This document shows, one piece after another, positions 34,650 through 44,349 of a stretch of 53,814 nucleotides of DNA. The DNA comes from Gemmatimonadota bacterium. GTDB taxonomy: Bacteria; Gemmatimonadota; Gemmatimonadetes; Longimicrobiales; Gaopeijiaceae. Position numbers and translations under genes: made by a program. The DNA is taken from the NCBI GenBank assembly GCA_022822425.1, contig JAJEBS010000224.1, forward strand, positions 1-53,814, read 5' to 3'. Numbering within the stretch: the first letter of the stretch is position 1; each line of letters opens with the position of its first letter. The notes under the pieces were generated by a model. It worked only from the letters and a program-made list of their open reading frames with translations. It did no database searches and was not told where the DNA came from.

Positions 34650-36833
34650 TCAGGCATCCACGCGCGCGAGCCGGAGCGCGTTGGCCGTCACCAGCAGCGA
34701 GACGCCCACGTCGCCTACGAGGACGGCCGTGATCAGCGAGACCATCCCGAGCGGCACGCCCACCACCAGGACGAGCTTCACCAGCAGGGCGGTGGCGATG
34801 TTCTGGCGGATGACCGCGCGCGACTTGCGCGACAGCCGGAACAGGTAGGGCAGCCGCGTGAGGTCGTCGCCCATGAGCGCCACGTCCGCGCTGTCGATGG
34901 CGGCGTCGCTTCCGGCCGCTCCCATGGCGATGCCCACCGAGGCGGCCGCGAGCGAGGGCGCGTCGTTCACGCCGTCGCCCACCATCGCCACCCGGCCGTG
35001 CTCCCGCTCGAGCGCCTTGAGCGCCTCCACCTTCTCGTGCGGGAGCAGTCGCGCCTTCACCTCGTCCACCCCGGTCTCCCCTGCGACTCGGCGGCCGGTC
35101 GCGGCGTCGTCGCCGGTCAGCATCACGACCGGCCGGATTCCCATGCCGTGCAGCCCCCCCACCGCCACCCGCGCCTGCTTGCGGGCCCGGTCCTCCAGGG
35201 AGATCCACCCCAGCGGCCCGTCTTCGTCCGCCACGACCACCACCGTGCGGCCGTCGCCGGCCATGCCCTCGGGTGCTTCGCCGACCCCCAGGGTCGCCGG
35301 CTTGCCGACGAAGTGGCGCACGCCGTCCAGGCGGGCCGTGACGCCCTCGCCCCGGCGGGTCGAGAAGTCGCGAACGGCGTAGTGCGAGTAGATCTCGCGC
35401 CTGACCGCCTCCTCGTGGATCGCGCGCGCGATCGGGTGCTCCGATCGTGCCTCCACCGCGGACGCGCGCGCCAGCACCGTGGCGGGTGGCGCCCCCCGGG
35501 TCGAGCGCACGTCGCGCACCTCCAGGTGCCCGACCGTGAGCGTGCCGGTCTTGTCCATCGCCATGGCCCGCACACCGCTCATGGCCTCCAGGTACACCCC
35601 GCCCTTGATCAGCACCCCGCGGCGCGCGGCGGCCGTGATGCCGCTCACCACCGCGACCGGAGTGGAGATCACCAGCGCGCACGGACACGCGATCACGAGC
35701 AGGGTGAGCCCCCGCACCAGCCAGGTGATGAAGTCCGCGCCCGCGAGCGTCGGCACCGCCACCACCAGCACGGCCGCGACGGTGATCGCCGGCGTGTACC
35801 AGCGCGCGAAGCGGGTCACCACCCGCTCCGTCCTCGCCTTCTCGGCCCCCGCCCGCTCCACCAGCTCCACGATGCGCGCGAGCGAGCTCGAGTCGGCGGG
35901 CTTCTCCGTGCGGATGTGCATGAAGCCGTCGCGGGTGATGGTGCCGGCGAAGACCGGGTCGCCGGAGTCCTTCTCCACCGGGAGCGACTCCCCGGTGAGC
36001 GGCGACTCGTCCACCGCCGAGCCCCCCTCCACCACGCTGCCGTCGACCGGAATCCGCTCGCCGGGGCGCACCACCACGACGTCCCCGACCGCGACCTCCG
36101 ACGCCCGCACCGTCTCCTCCACCCCGCCCCGCAGCACCACGGCCGTCTTGGGCGCGAGGTCCATCAGCGACTCCATCGACGCCCGCGCGCGGTCCACCGC
36201 GTAGCTCTCAAGCAGCTCGGCGGTCGAGAACAGGAAGGCGATGGCGGCGGCCTCCAGGTACTCCCCGATCGCGACCGCTCCCAGGATCGCCACCGTCATG
36301 AGGAAGTTCATGTCCAGCGAGAGCCCACGCGCGGCACGCACCCCGTCCGGCATGAACCTCCATCCGCCTACCAGGGCCGAGGCGACGAACAACAGCGACG
36401 GAACCCGCACCTCGTTCAGCGGCAGCGTGAACAGGAGCGGACCCACCCCGGCCAGCTGGAGCGCGAGCCCGACCGCGAACAGCGCCGCCGACGCGTACGT
36501 GATGCGGGCGTCCCGCGTCGCCCAGGTCGCGGCCGCGCGCTCCCGCCGGGCACCGGTATCCGGCTCGGCCAGGTGCCCGAGGCGCCCGATCGCCCGCCGC
36601 ACCTCCTCGGCCGCCAGCCGGCCCGGGTCGACCTCCACGGTCACGGTGCGGCCCACCAGGTTGGCCCCCACCCCCATCACCCCGTCGACCTTGCGCAGTC
36701 CGTCCTCGATTCGGGTCACGCAGTGCGAGCAGTCCATGTCCCGAACGCGGAACCGGACGGCGGTCGCGGCGCCCCCGGCCAACGCGGCGCCATCGCCGTT
36801 CCCACCCGCCACCACATCGCCAGGCACCGCCAT
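34650..36833 (-). CDS. Heavy-metal P1B-type ATPase (Zn/Cd/Pb class)
   Basis: 727 residues. The N-terminal HMA metal-binding domain has DMDCSHC (Cys35, Cys38), followed by a membrane domain, TGES actuator motif, metal-site CPC (Cys383-Pro-Cys385), phosphorylated Asp427 in DKTGT, and the hinge GDGVNDAP. The last two helices carry a Lys (LLVKLVLVV) and an Asp (LVGDVGVSL), the ZntA-type ligands that mark Zn2+/Cd2+/Pb2+ exporters over Cu+ pumps. It exports excess metal to the periplasm. It starts 13 bp after the aminotransferase stop; a longer start at 36872 overlaps that gene. No metal-responsive regulator is adjacent. Confidence 0.93.
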   Translation of the reverse strand: MAVPGDVVAGGNGDGAALAGGAATAVRFRVRDMDCSHCVTRIEDGLRKVDGVMGVGANLVGRTVTVEVDPGRLAAEEVRRAIGRLGHLAEPDTGARRERAAATWATRDARITYASAALFAVGLALQLAGVGPLLFTLPLNEVRVPSLLFVASALVGGWRFMPDGVRAARGLSLDMNFLMTVAILGAVAIGEYLEAAAIAFLFSTAELLESYAVDRARASMESLMDLAPKTAVVLRGGVEETVRASEVAVGDVVVVRPGERIPVDGSVVEGGSAVDESPLTGESLPVEKDSGDPVFAGTITRDGFMHIRTEKPADSSSLARIVELVERAGAEKARTERVVTRFARWYTPAITVAAVLVVAVPTLAGADFITWLVRGLTLLVIACPCALVISTPVAVVSGITAAARRGVLIKGGVYLEAMSGVRAMAMDKTGTLTVGHLEVRDVRSTRGAPPATVLARASAVEARSEHPIARAIHEEAVRREIYSHYAVRDFSTRRGEGVTARLDGVRHFVGKPATLGVGEAPEGMAGDGRTVVVVADEDGPLGWISLEDRARKQARVAVGGLHGMGIRPVVMLTGDDAATGRRVAGETGVDEVKARLLPHEKVEALKALEREHGRVAMVGDGVNDAPSLAAASVGIAMGAAGSDAAIDSADVALMGDDLTRLPYLFRLSRKSRAVIRQNIATALLVKLVLVVGVPLGMVSLITAVLVGDVGVSLLVTANALRLARVDA

Positions 36834-36846
36834 CTTCGTCGTGCGG

Positions 36847-38142
36847 CTAGACCGCCGCCCCCGCCGGCTCACGGTCCACCGGGCCCGGATAGGGCGACTC
36901 CAGCCGGTACTCCGGCCGCGCGTCGAGGAAAGCGGCCACCCGGCCCTCCCGGGTCACCGCTTCGGCGATGAAGTCCAGCGCCTCCTGCAGACGCTCGTCG
37001 GAGGCCGCGCAACTGAAGCGCAGGAACCCGGCGCCGGCGTCGCCGAAGCACTCGCCGCCCAGGCAGGCGACCCCGAAGTCGTCGTCCGCCCCCTCGAGCA
37101 GGTACATCGCCAGGCCGTGGCTGGTGATGCCGAGCCGGTTGCACACCGGCGCCACCTTCGGGAAGACGTAGAACGTCGCGTGCGGATCCAGCGACGAGAA
37201 CCCTTCGATCCCGTTGAGCCCCTCCGTCAGCAGCTCCACCTTGCGGCGGAACCTGCGCATGGCGGCCTCGCGTTCGGCGCCGTCCCGCTCCAGCGCCGCC
37301 ACCCCCGCCAACTGGATGAACGGAGGCGCGCACGAGACGCTCGTGTTGATCATCTTGCCGATGGCCTCGACGGTCTCGGGCGCCGACACCGCAAACCCCA
37401 GCCGCCAGCCGCCCATGCTGTACGACTTGCTGAAGGTGTACGCGGCCACCGAGCGCTCCATCATCCCGGGCTGCGCCAGCGGCGACACGTGCTTCCCCTT
37501 CCACACCATGTGGCAGTAGGGCTCGTCGCTGAAGACGGCGACGCGCGTTCCCCGAACCAGCTCCGCAATGCCGCGAAAGTCCTCCTCGGTGGCCACGCCC
37601 CCGGTGGGATTGTGGGGCGAGTTCAGGAAGATGGCCCTGGGCCGGGGATCCTCGGCGAGGAATCGCTCGACCGCGGCCAGGCTCGGGCGGAAGGCGTCCT
37701 CCTGGCGAAGCGGCGTGAACACCGGACGCCCCCCGCGCCTGAGGATGTTGGGCACGTAGGTCGGGAAGTAGGGGCTGAAGACCAGCACCCCGTCCCCCGG
37801 ATCCACGAACGCCTCGCAGAAATACTGCTCGAAGACCTTGGTGCCGGTGGCGATGACCACGTTGTCGCGGCTCGCGGGCACGCCGAACTCGCGCTGCATG
37901 TAGCGCGCGGCCGCGTCGCGCAGCTCCGGGAGCCCCAGCGAGGCGCAGTAGCGCGTCTGGCCCGCGGCGATGGCTTCCCTTCCCGCCTCGGCCGCCGCGC
38001 TCGTGGTCGCAAACGGGCTGTCGCCGATCTCGAGCTCGACGACGTCCTTCCCCTCGGACTGCAGCCGCTTGGCGACCGCCAGCACGGTAAAGGCGGCCTC
38101 CGCCGTCAGCGACCGCGCGAACCCGCTCAGTTCCATGGCCAC
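36847..38142 (-). CDS. Class I/II PLP aminotransferase
   Basis: 431 residues, aspartate-aminotransferase fold type I. The catalytic lysine is Lys239 in [23 protein letters not shown] carries the Asn that contacts [14 protein letters not shown] the Asp, and a C-terminal Arg in FLRFSCAA contacts the substrate carboxylate. Substrate preference is not readable. It is the first gene of the minus-strand series that runs down to ppx. ATGs at 38142 and 38136 are both possible. Three copies of an 11-bp direct repeat lie 50-90 bp upstream and may regulate it. Confidence 0.9.
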   Translation of the reverse strand: MAMELSGFARSLTAEAAFTVLAVAKRLQSEGKDVVELEIGDSPFATTSAAAEAGREAIAAGQTRYCASLGLPELRDAAARYMQREFGVPASRDNVVIATGTKVFEQYFCEAFVDPGDGVLVFSPYFPTYVPNILRRGGRPVFTPLRQEDAFRPSLAAVERFLAEDPRPRAIFLNSPHNPTGGVATEEDFRGIAELVRGTRVAVFSDEPYCHMVWKGKHVSPLAQPGMMERSVAAYTFSKSYSMGGWRLGFAVSAPETVEAIGKMINTSVSCAPPFIQLAGVAALERDGAEREAAMRRFRRKVELLTEGLNGIEGFSSLDPHATFYVFPKVAPVCNRLGITSHGLAMYLLEGADDDFGVACLGGECFGDAGAGFLRFSCAASDERLQEALDFIAEAVTREGRVAAFLDARPEYRLESPYPGPVDREPAGAAV

Positions 38143-38190
38143 TCGTCAATTCTCCGTTTGTCGTTGCGTGGGAGCGAGATGGGCAGCGGC

Positions 38191-38230
38191 GTCAGTCGCA
38201 GGAACGTCAGTCGCAGAACGTCAGTCGCAG
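38191..38230. repeat. Three tandem copies of GTCAGTCGCAG
   Basis: Exact 11-bp copies at 38191-38201, 38206-38216 and 38220-38230, with periods of 15 and 14 bp and short AAC-containing spacers. They lie upstream of the aminotransferase start at 38142 and could be an array of regulator half-sites or a small tandem expansion. Confidence 0.8.
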
Positions 38231-38347
38231 CGCTGCCCGGACCGGAATGATAGGCGACCCTCCCTGCCAACCGGAAGGGTAGGCACCGGTTGCCCTGGCC
38301 GCCAGACTTGGGCGGCGGCGTCACGGCCGATGAAGATTTAGAGCGGA

Positions 38348-38409
38348 TTAGGTGTTGGCCTAAAATTAGTCGATAAGCTAAATTTAGGAATCATCCTAAC
38401 AACACCTAA
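38348..38409. promoter_or_regulatory. Paired TTAGG-N6-CCTAA palindromes in an AT-rich promoter region
   Basis: Two 16-bp sites of identical design, TTAGG-N6-CCTAA, at 38348-38363 and 38384-38399, have centres 36 bp apart. A further CCTAA lies at 38405-38409 (within AACACCTAA, the exact complement of TTAGGTGTT at 38348). Between them are CTAAAATTAG (38360-38369) and the perfect palindrome CTAAATTTAG (38378-38387), 18 bp apart. The region is strongly AT-rich against its surroundings and ends 17 bp before the ATPase gene. Cooperative binding of a dimeric regulator near the promoter is the simplest reading. Confidence 0.65.
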
Positions 38410-38426
38410 AACGATCAGGTGGCCCG

Positions 38427-39683
38427 ATGGAGTCTTCAAGTGTTTTTCGGAACCCATTCCGGCCCGGCGCCGGCCACACGCCCCCGTATCTCGCCGGCAG
38501 AAAGGAAGAGCGAAGGGAGTTTCTCAAGCTCCTGAACCAGGACGTGATTCTCTCCAACCTCATCCTCACCGGGCTGCGCGGTGTCGGCAAGACGGTTCTT
38601 CTCGACACCTTCAAGCCCTTGGCCGTGCAGAAAGGCTGGCTCTGGGTGGGCGCCGACCTTTCCGAGAGCACGACGGTCGACGAAGAGCGTCTGGCCACAA
38701 GAATCCTCACTGACGTTGCCCTGGCAACCTCCAACTTTGTCTACGACAGACGGGAGATGCGTCGTCCCGGCTTCGGCCACCAAGTGGATCTCTTCAACGC
38801 CACCCTCAACTATCCGACGCTGCACGCGGTGTACGAACAAGCGGGTGGCTTGGTCGCCGATCAATTGAAGGCCGCGCTGACATTCGTCTGGCAAGCCCTA
38901 CGCGCTTCGCCAAACCCGCCTCGGGGAATCGTCTTCGCATACGATGAAGCGCAGAACATGGCGGACCATGCCAAGAAGGACGAGTACCCGCTGTCGGTGA
39001 TGCTTGACGTGTTCCAGTCCATTCAAAGGCAGGGGGCCCCTTTTCTCCTGGCTCTGACCGGACTTCCCACGCTCTTCCCCAAACTGGTCGAGGCAAGAAC
39101 CTACTCGGAACGGATGTTCCGGGTAGTTTTTCTTAATCGCCTGGACCCCCCCGACGTACGAGAGGCGATCGTGAAGCCGATTCAGGAGGACGGATGCCCG
39201 ATCACCTTCACCGAGGAGTCCATCCGCCAGATCGAGGAGCACTCGGGCGGATACCCGTACTTCGTCCAGTTCATCTGCCATGAAGCATTCGATGTCTTCG
39301 TGTCGCAGGTCACCACCGGATCCGACAACCCAAGCGTTCCGATCGAGGAGATCACCGCAAAGCTGGACAGCGACTTTTTTGCGGGCCGGTGGTCGAGGGT
39401 GACCGACCGACAGCGCGACCTCCTGTATGTCGTGTCGAGGCTGGACGATCCCGAATCGGAGTTCAGCGTTCAGGAGATCGTTGAGCTTTCCAGGGAATTG
39501 CCGGTGAAAAGGTTCAGCCCCAGCCACGCGAGCCAGATCCTTTCAGCGCTCATCAACTCGGGGATCGTCTTCAAGAACCGATACGGGAAGTATTCCTTCG
39601 CGGTCCCGCTCCTGGGCGATTTCATCCGGAGGCAGTATCCAGCCGAACTTCAGCCTGAACTCATCGATGAGCGAAGCCGGTGA
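38427..39683 (+). CDS. Orphan AAA (Orc1/Cdc6-like, AAA_16-type) ATPase
   Basis: 418 residues. P-loop GLRGVGKT (49-56), Walker B IVFAYDE (168-174), a sensor region LLALTGLPTLF, and a C-terminal winged-helix-like region (~330-400: RQRDLLYVVSRL, SASQIL-type segment, NSGIVFKNRYGKYSF). This order of an N-terminal AAA domain followed by a winged helix is shared by Orc1/Cdc6-like and MalT/STAND-type ATPases often seen as isolated, horizontally spread genes. No partner nuclease or toxin is adjacent. The composition is less GC-rich than its neighbours and the upstream operator-like DNA is unique here, both consistent with recent acquisition. Its function is unknown. Confidence 0.85.
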   Translation: MESSSVFRNPFRPGAGHTPPYLAGRKEERREFLKLLNQDVILSNLILTGLRGVGKTVLLDTFKPLAVQKGWLWVGADLSESTTVDEERLATRILTDVALATSNFVYDRREMRRPGFGHQVDLFNATLNYPTLHAVYEQAGGLVADQLKAALTFVWQALRASPNPPRGIVFAYDEAQNMADHAKKDEYPLSVMLDVFQSIQRQGAPFLLALTGLPTLFPKLVEARTYSERMFRVVFLNRLDPPDVREAIVKPIQEDGCPITFTEESIRQIEEHSGGYPYFVQFICHEAFDVFVSQVTTGSDNPSVPIEEITAKLDSDFFAGRWSRVTDRQRDLLYVVSRLDDPESEFSVQEIVELSRELPVKRFSPSHASQILSALINSGIVFKNRYGKYSFAVPLLGDFIRRQYPAELQPELIDERSR

Positions 39684-39693
39684 AGAAAGTGGG

Positions 39694-39740
39694 GGGGCGC
39701 TCCGTTGACGGTGCCTGGACGCCAACGGTGTCGACGCCCC
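39694..39740. terminator. Nested inverted repeat after the AAA ATPase gene
   Basis: GGGGCG (39694-39699) pairs with CGCCCC (39735-39740), and inside it CCGTTG (39702-39707) pairs with CAACGG (39723-39728). It lies 11 bp after the ATPase stop. It could be a transcription terminator without a U-tract, or a processed leader of the next gene. Confidence 0.4.
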
Positions 39741-39818
39741 TACAGCTTGCCCATACTCCGGCCCATCTTCATCTTGCGAAGCTCGCTCCGTTGTGCGAGG
39801 CGATGAACATCTGTTTGG

Positions 39819-39825
39819 AAGGAGG
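39819..39825 (+). promoter_or_regulatory. Strong Shine-Dalgarno AAGGAGG for the PQQ dehydrogenase
   Basis: AAGGAGG ends 9 nt before ATG 39835 and selects that start over the open frame beginning at 39793. Confidence 0.8.
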
Positions 39826-39834
39826 ACGCGGAAG

Positions 39835-41856
39835 ATGACAGGACAGGACCGTCAATCACGGAATTCGACCACGCGGGCCTGGTGCCTGCTGGCCCTCATT
39901 TCGCTCGGGGTGGGCGCGTGCGCCCAGACCTCGGATGCGGGCCCCGCTGGAAGCGTGGTCACCGAGGGCGACTGGGCCTTCATAGGCGGCAACGCCGGCA
40001 GCCAGCGCTACACGGAGCTCACGCAGATCAACCCCGCCAACTTCGACCAGCTCGAAGTCGACTGGATCTGGGACGGCTCCGCGTATCCAAGTGTTAACGC
40101 GCGCGCGACCCCAATCTACGTCAACGGCAAGCTGATCAGCGTCGCGGGCGAGAAGCGCCACGTGATCGCCACCGACCCGGCATCGGGCAAGGTGCTCTGG
40201 GACTGGGTCGAGCCCGAGACGTTCCGCTGGGAGTATTCGATGCGGAAGAACCACGGCAAGGGCGTCGCGTACGCGAACGTCGACGGCCGCGACATCGTCT
40301 ACGTGGTCACGCCCGCCTTCTTCCTGCACGCGCTCGACGCCGAGACCGGAGAGCCCATCGAGGGCTTCGGGGGTTCTGTGCCCATCGAGGGCTTCCCGAA
40401 GACCGGGACCGTGGACCTGCTCGCGGACCTGGGGCACGAGTACGATCCGTACATGGGCGTCCCGCTCGAGAAGGGCTACATCACCAGCTCGTCCCCGGCC
40501 ATCGTGGTCAACGGCGTGATCATCGTCGGCAACTCGGCCGAGCAGGGCTACAACCAGTCGCGCCAGGAGAACATTCCGGGCGACATCCTCGCCTATGACG
40601 CGCGCACCGGCGAGTTCCTGTGGAAGTTCGACGTGATCCCCGGGCCCGGCGAGTTCGGGCACGAGACCTGGGAGAACGACGCCTGGGAGTGGACCGGAGA
40701 CATCTCGTCGTGGGCACCGCTCTCGGCGGATCCCGAGCTGGGGCTCGTCTACATCCCCACCAACGGCGCGACCCAGGACTTCTACGGCGGCTTCCGCCCC
40801 GGCGACAACCTGTTCAGCACCAGCCTGATCGCGCTGGACGTGCAGACCGGCGAGCGGGTGTGGCACTACCAGCTGGTCCGTCACGACATCTGGAACTACG
40901 ACACCTCCACCGCGCCCATCCTGGTGGATGTGACCGTCGACGGGGAGGACATCCCCGCCATCGTGCAGATCACCAAGCAGTCCTTCGCCTACGCCTTCAA
41001 CCGCGCGACCGGCGAGCCCATCTGGCCCATCGAGGACAAGCCGGTGCCGGCGTCGAAGGTGCCGGGCGAGAAGCTGGCGGAGACGCAGCCGCATCCGACC
41101 TGGCCCCTTCCGTACGACATGCAGGGTCTGAGCGTGGACGACCTGGTCGACTTCACGCCCGAGCTGCGCCAGGCCGCGCTCGACCTGCTCGAGCCCTACG
41201 ACTGGGGTCCGTTCTTCCAGCCCCCGCTGCACCGCGACAACGACGAGGGCAAGCTGGGCTCGATCTGGTGCCCCGGCGACGTGGGCGGCACCAACATCGA
41301 CGGCACGCCCGCGGTGGATCCCGAAAGCGGAGTCATCTTCGTGACCTCACAGAAGGGATGCTCGTCGCGGCTGGTGGTGCCCGGCCGCGAGGTCGACGAG
41401 AGGGTGGAGGCACCCACCGGCACGACCATCAACGACTTCGCGGTGTTGGGCGGCGCGCGCATCGGGCGCGTGCAGGGCCTGCCAATGTACAAGCCCCCCT
41501 ACAGCAGGATCACCGCGATCGACATGAACACCGGCGAGCACCTCTGGTGGATCCCGGTGGGAGACACCCCGAACAACGTGCTCAATCATCCCGCGCTGGA
41601 AGGGATCGATATCCCCAACACGGGGACTGGCAGGCAGGCCGCACAGATCGTGACCCCGGACATGCTCCTGTACACGGGCAACGCAAGCGACAACACCCCC
41701 ATGCTTTACGCCGTCGACAAGGCGACGGGCGAGCGGCTGGGTGAGGTCGAACTCCCCGGCAACCCGCGCTACGGCATGATGACGTACATGCACGAGGGCA
41801 AGCAGCGGGTGGTGATCCAGGCGCCGAACATGCTGATGGCGATGAGTCTGCCGTAG
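39835..41856 (+). CDS. PQQ-dependent dehydrogenase, lipoprotein
   Basis: 673 residues. A lipoprotein signal ends in LGVGAC with Cys29 as the lipidated residue. The body is an eight-bladed quinoprotein propeller with repeated Trp-docking-type motifs (ATDPASGKVLWDW, ALDAETGEPI, AYDARTGEFLWKF, ALDVQTGERVWHY, AFNRATGEPIWPI, AIDMNTGEHLWWI, AVDKATGERLGEV). It lacks a C-terminal cytochrome c CxxCH motif, so it must pass electrons to a separate carrier or to quinone. Homologues are annotated as pyrroloquinoline-quinone-dependent (glucose or alcohol-type) dehydrogenases; the substrate is not readable. It is anchored to the periplasmic face. PQQ synthesis genes are not in this window. Confidence 0.92.
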   Translation: MTGQDRQSRNSTTRAWCLLALISLGVGACAQTSDAGPAGSVVTEGDWAFIGGNAGSQRYTELTQINPANFDQLEVDWIWDGSAYPSVNARATPIYVNGKLISVAGEKRHVIATDPASGKVLWDWVEPETFRWEYSMRKNHGKGVAYANVDGRDIVYVVTPAFFLHALDAETGEPIEGFGGSVPIEGFPKTGTVDLLADLGHEYDPYMGVPLEKGYITSSSPAIVVNGVIIVGNSAEQGYNQSRQENIPGDILAYDARTGEFLWKFDVIPGPGEFGHETWENDAWEWTGDISSWAPLSADPELGLVYIPTNGATQDFYGGFRPGDNLFSTSLIALDVQTGERVWHYQLVRHDIWNYDTSTAPILVDVTVDGEDIPAIVQITKQSFAYAFNRATGEPIWPIEDKPVPASKVPGEKLAETQPHPTWPLPYDMQGLSVDDLVDFTPELRQAALDLLEPYDWGPFFQPPLHRDNDEGKLGSIWCPGDVGGTNIDGTPAVDPESGVIFVTSQKGCSSRLVVPGREVDERVEAPTGTTINDFAVLGGARIGRVQGLPMYKPPYSRITAIDMNTGEHLWWIPVGDTPNNVLNHPALEGIDIPNTGTGRQAAQIVTPDMLLYTGNASDNTPMLYAVDKATGERLGEVELPGNPRYGMMTYMHEGKQRVVIQAPNMLMAMSLP

Positions 41857-41891
41857 GAGGAGGATGACGCCGGAGGACGAGGAAGCGTGGC

Positions 41892-42773
41892 GTGACCTCT
41901 GAGGCGCAGTCCCTGGGCAGCCGCATCCTCCGGTTCGGGCCGACCCGCATCGTTCTGGCCACGCTGGCCATCGTTGCGGCCATCCTCGTGGTCCAACTCG
42001 TGGTCGGTGGTCTGCACGAGATCCTGGGCTTTGGGCCGCTGGGCCAGGACACGCTCCAGTACGTCATCCCGATGGTGGTCGCGGTCCACTTCGCGTACAT
42101 CGGCTACGTCCGCCTCGTGGAACGGCGCCGGGCCGAGGAGTTGGCCGGAAAAGGCGCGGTCGCGGAGACGGGCGCGGGGATCGCGGTCGGTGCGGGTCTG
42201 CTCGTCGCGACCATCGGCGCCATCGCGGCGCTGGGATTCTACCAGGTGACCGGATCCAACCCCGTGAGCGCAGTGGTACCGACGTTCGCCATGGCCGTGG
42301 CCGCCGGATACGCAGAGGAGGTGCTGTTCCGCGGCGTGCTCTTCCGCATCATCGAGGAGAGCCTCGGCACCTGGATCGCCCTGGCGCTGACCGCGCTCAT
42401 GTTCGGCTTCGCGCACATGATGAACCCCAACGCGACGTTGTTCAGCTCGTTCGCCATCGCCATGGAGGCAGGTGTGCTGCTCGGCGCCGCCTACGTCCTC
42501 ACCCGGCGGCTCTGGCTCGCGGTCGGCATCCACTTCGCCTGGAACTTCACCCAGGGCGGCATCTTCGGCGGGCGCGTCTCCGGGCTCACGATGGATGGGC
42601 TGCTCGAGTCGGAGCTGAGCGGTCCGACGTTGCTGTCAGGCGGGGAATTCGGCGTGGAGGCGTCGATCTTTGCGGTGGCGCTGGGGGTGGGGACCGGGGT
42701 CTGGTTCCTGGTCCGGGCCGGTCGCAAGGGGCACTTCATCGCGCCGTTCTGGAGGCGGGCGAGAGGCACCTGA
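41892..42773 (+). CDS. CPBP-family intramembrane metalloprotease
   Basis: 293 residues with about eight membrane helices. The three CPBP (CAAX protease/ABI) motifs are present: AEEVLFRG with Glu142-Glu143 and Arg147, FAHMMNP in the next helix, and HFAWNF. In bacteria these enzymes are linked to prenyl-peptide or bacteriocin processing and self-immunity, but most have no assigned substrate. Translation starts at GTG 41892, 35 bp after the PQQ dehydrogenase, so the two may be co-transcribed. No bacteriocin-like gene was found beside it. Confidence 0.88.
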   Translation: MTSEAQSLGSRILRFGPTRIVLATLAIVAAILVVQLVVGGLHEILGFGPLGQDTLQYVIPMVVAVHFAYIGYVRLVERRRAEELAGKGAVAETGAGIAVGAGLLVATIGAIAALGFYQVTGSNPVSAVVPTFAMAVAAGYAEEVLFRGVLFRIIEESLGTWIALALTALMFGFAHMMNPNATLFSSFAIAMEAGVLLGAAYVLTRRLWLAVGIHFAWNFTQGGIFGGRVSGLTMDGLLESELSGPTLLSGGEFGVEASIFAVALGVGTGVWFLVRAGRKGHFIAPFWRRARGT

Positions 42774-42814
42774 GACCTCCGCAGGGACTCCCATCCGGAT
42801 ACCCCCCGGACCGA

Positions 42815-43414
42815 TTACCCGGGATTGTGGACGCCGATCACGCCGCACCCGACCCGGGCGCCCGCGGCACCGGTCGGCTGGGTCGTGAAATCATCCGCGC
42901 CCGCATGGACGATGACGCCGCGCCCCAGGATGCTGTGGTCCCCCTGCAGCTTGATGACGGCGTCCAGCCGGTTCATCGTGGCGTGGCCGCGTGCGTCCGC
43001 CGTGATGTTCCCGAGATCGCCGACGTGCCGCACCGCCGCGTCCGGGCCCCCGTGGTCGCTGCCCGTGGGGTTGAAGTGGCCGCCCGCCGTCTTGCCGTCG
43101 CCACCGGAACAGTCTCCGAACTCGTGGATGTGGAACCCGTGGTCGCCTGGGGACAGGCCGATCACATCGGCCACGATGCGAACCCGGCCGCTCTCCTTCG
43201 TGAAGGTGACCGTACCGGAGACGGAGTTGCCCATGGTGGGGTGAATCACCGCCACCGCCTGGTCGGTCCTGGGCCCAAGCAGCGTCTCGGTGCAGCCCGC
43301 CCCGGTCAGGACAACGGTCGCAAGCGCCGCGAAGCGCCCGACGATCCGAAGACGACGCGCGCGCCTGCGGTGGCTCTGCGGGTCGATGTCACGCCAGCGA
43401 ATCATGGCCGACAT
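42815..43414 (-). CDS. sodC: Cu/Zn superoxide dismutase, exported
   Basis: 199 residues. An N-terminal signal (FAALATVVLTGAG, Cys41 possibly lipidated but with an imperfect lipobox) leads to the SodC beta barrel. Metal-site motifs are visible: HGFHIHEFGDC (Cu ligands and structural Cys), GGHFNPTG, HVGDLGN (Zn ligands), GRGVIVHAGADD and the C-terminal GARVGCGVIGV (partner Cys). It converts superoxide to peroxide in the periplasm. GGAGGGAG precedes the ATG at 43414. It is convergent with the CPBP gene and divergent from the VapBC-like pair. Confidence 0.95.
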   Translation of the reverse strand: MSAMIRWRDIDPQSHRRRARRLRIVGRFAALATVVLTGAGCTETLLGPRTDQAVAVIHPTMGNSVSGTVTFTKESGRVRIVADVIGLSPGDHGFHIHEFGDCSGGDGKTAGGHFNPTGSDHGGPDAAVRHVGDLGNITADARGHATMNRLDAVIKLQGDHSILGRGVIVHAGADDFTTQPTGAAGARVGCGVIGVHNPG

Positions 43415-43612
43415 GTTCTCCCTCCTCCGTTCATGTTTTGTCGGACACCCGACCGGTATTGTCGCATCTTACGATGCCTCCCCACGCGCTTCAAGCTGGC
43501 GGCGTGAGGGGGGAGAAGGGGCGTAGCACCTACCCTGCGATTGCACGACGCACCCAATCGTGTGCATGTTGCGTGTGACTACACATAATAAATGCTCACC
43601 ACGAGGCAGTTT

Positions 43613-43888
43613 ATGCCGCGAATCCACCTGGTCGTTTCGGAGCCTGACCGCACTCGCTACGCCGCCGCCGCCCGCCGTGAAGGCCTCTCGCTGAGCGCGT
43701 GGCTTCGCGCCGCAGCCGCCGACCGTCTGGACGATCGTGCGGGCGCTGAACCGTTTCGCACGGAGGATGACGTGTGGAGGTTCTTCGCGGACCGCGACGC
43801 CGAGATGGAGTGCGGCCCCGAGCCCGACTGGGAGAAGCACCTCGATGTCATACGCGGGTCCCGGAGTCGGGGCGCCGCCGGGACCTGA
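43613..43888 (+). CDS. Putative antitoxin of a VapBC-type pair
   Basis: 91 residues. The N-terminal part (MPRIHLVVSEPDRTRYAAAARREGLSLSAWLRAAAADRL) matches ribbon-helix-helix DNA-binding antitoxins: a beta strand, then two helices with the S-x-x-WLR pattern. The acidic C-terminal tail would bind the toxin. GAGG lies 7 nt before ATG 43613, favouring it over the ATG at 43592. It sits 11 bp upstream of a PIN-domain gene. Such antitoxins repress their own promoter; the AT-rich stretch CATAATAAAT just upstream is a plausible -10 area, and TGCACGA...TCGTGTGCA around 43542-43566 an imperfect operator. Confidence 0.75.
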   Translation: MPRIHLVVSEPDRTRYAAAARREGLSLSAWLRAAAADRLDDRAGAEPFRTEDDVWRFFADRDAEMECGPEPDWEKHLDVIRGSRSRGAAGT

Positions 43889-43899
43889 CGCTCCGGGCC

Positions 43900-44289
43900 A
43901 TGATCTTCGTCGACACCAGTGTCCTCATGTACGCGGTGGGAAGAGACCACCCGCTCCGCCCGCGGGCCCGTCGCTTCTTCGCCGCCGCGACGACGGACCA
44001 GCAACCGCTCGCAACATCGTCGGAAGTCCTTCAGGAGCTGGCCCACGCGTACCTGCCCGTCGAGCGCACGCAGGCCCTGGCCGCTGCGCTGGCGCTCATC
44101 GACCGCACACGGATCGAGGTGTGGCCCCTGGAGCGCGACGACGTGATCCTCGGCATCGAGCTCGCAGGCAGGCACCCGGGGCTCGGCGCCCGCGACCTGT
44201 GCCACCTCGCCAGCTGTCAGCGCCGCGGCGTCACCCGCATACAGACATTCGACCGCGCCCTGAGCGCCGCTGCGGAATCCATAGGCTAG
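43900..44289 (+). CDS. vapC: PIN-domain toxin (VapC-like RNase)
   Basis: 129 residues, a complete PIN domain. The acidic catalytic set is Asp5 (FVDTSV), Glu42 (SSEVLQEL), Asp99 (ARDLCHLA) and Asp118 (TFDRAL). VapC toxins are Mg2+-dependent ribonucleases that cut tRNA or rRNA when the antitoxin is lost. It lies 11 bp after the antitoxin gene and is probably translated from the same transcript. The RR/HP-rich loops differ from classical VapC, but the fold call is firm. Chromosomal pairs like this often mark mobile or accessory DNA. Confidence 0.88.
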   Translation: MIFVDTSVLMYAVGRDHPLRPRARRFFAAATTDQQPLATSSEVLQELAHAYLPVERTQALAAALALIDRTRIEVWPLERDDVILGIELAGRHPGLGARDLCHLASCQRRGVTRIQTFDRALSAAAESIG

Positions 44290-44349
44290 GGCCGAATCGG
44301 CTTTGGCAGGCGTAGCTTGAGGCCGTTGGGTCCCGCGAGGAAGGAGGAC

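Noticed and set aside
43592..43612. Upstream ATG for the antitoxin
   Set aside because: No ribosome site, whereas GAGG precedes the ATG at 43613.
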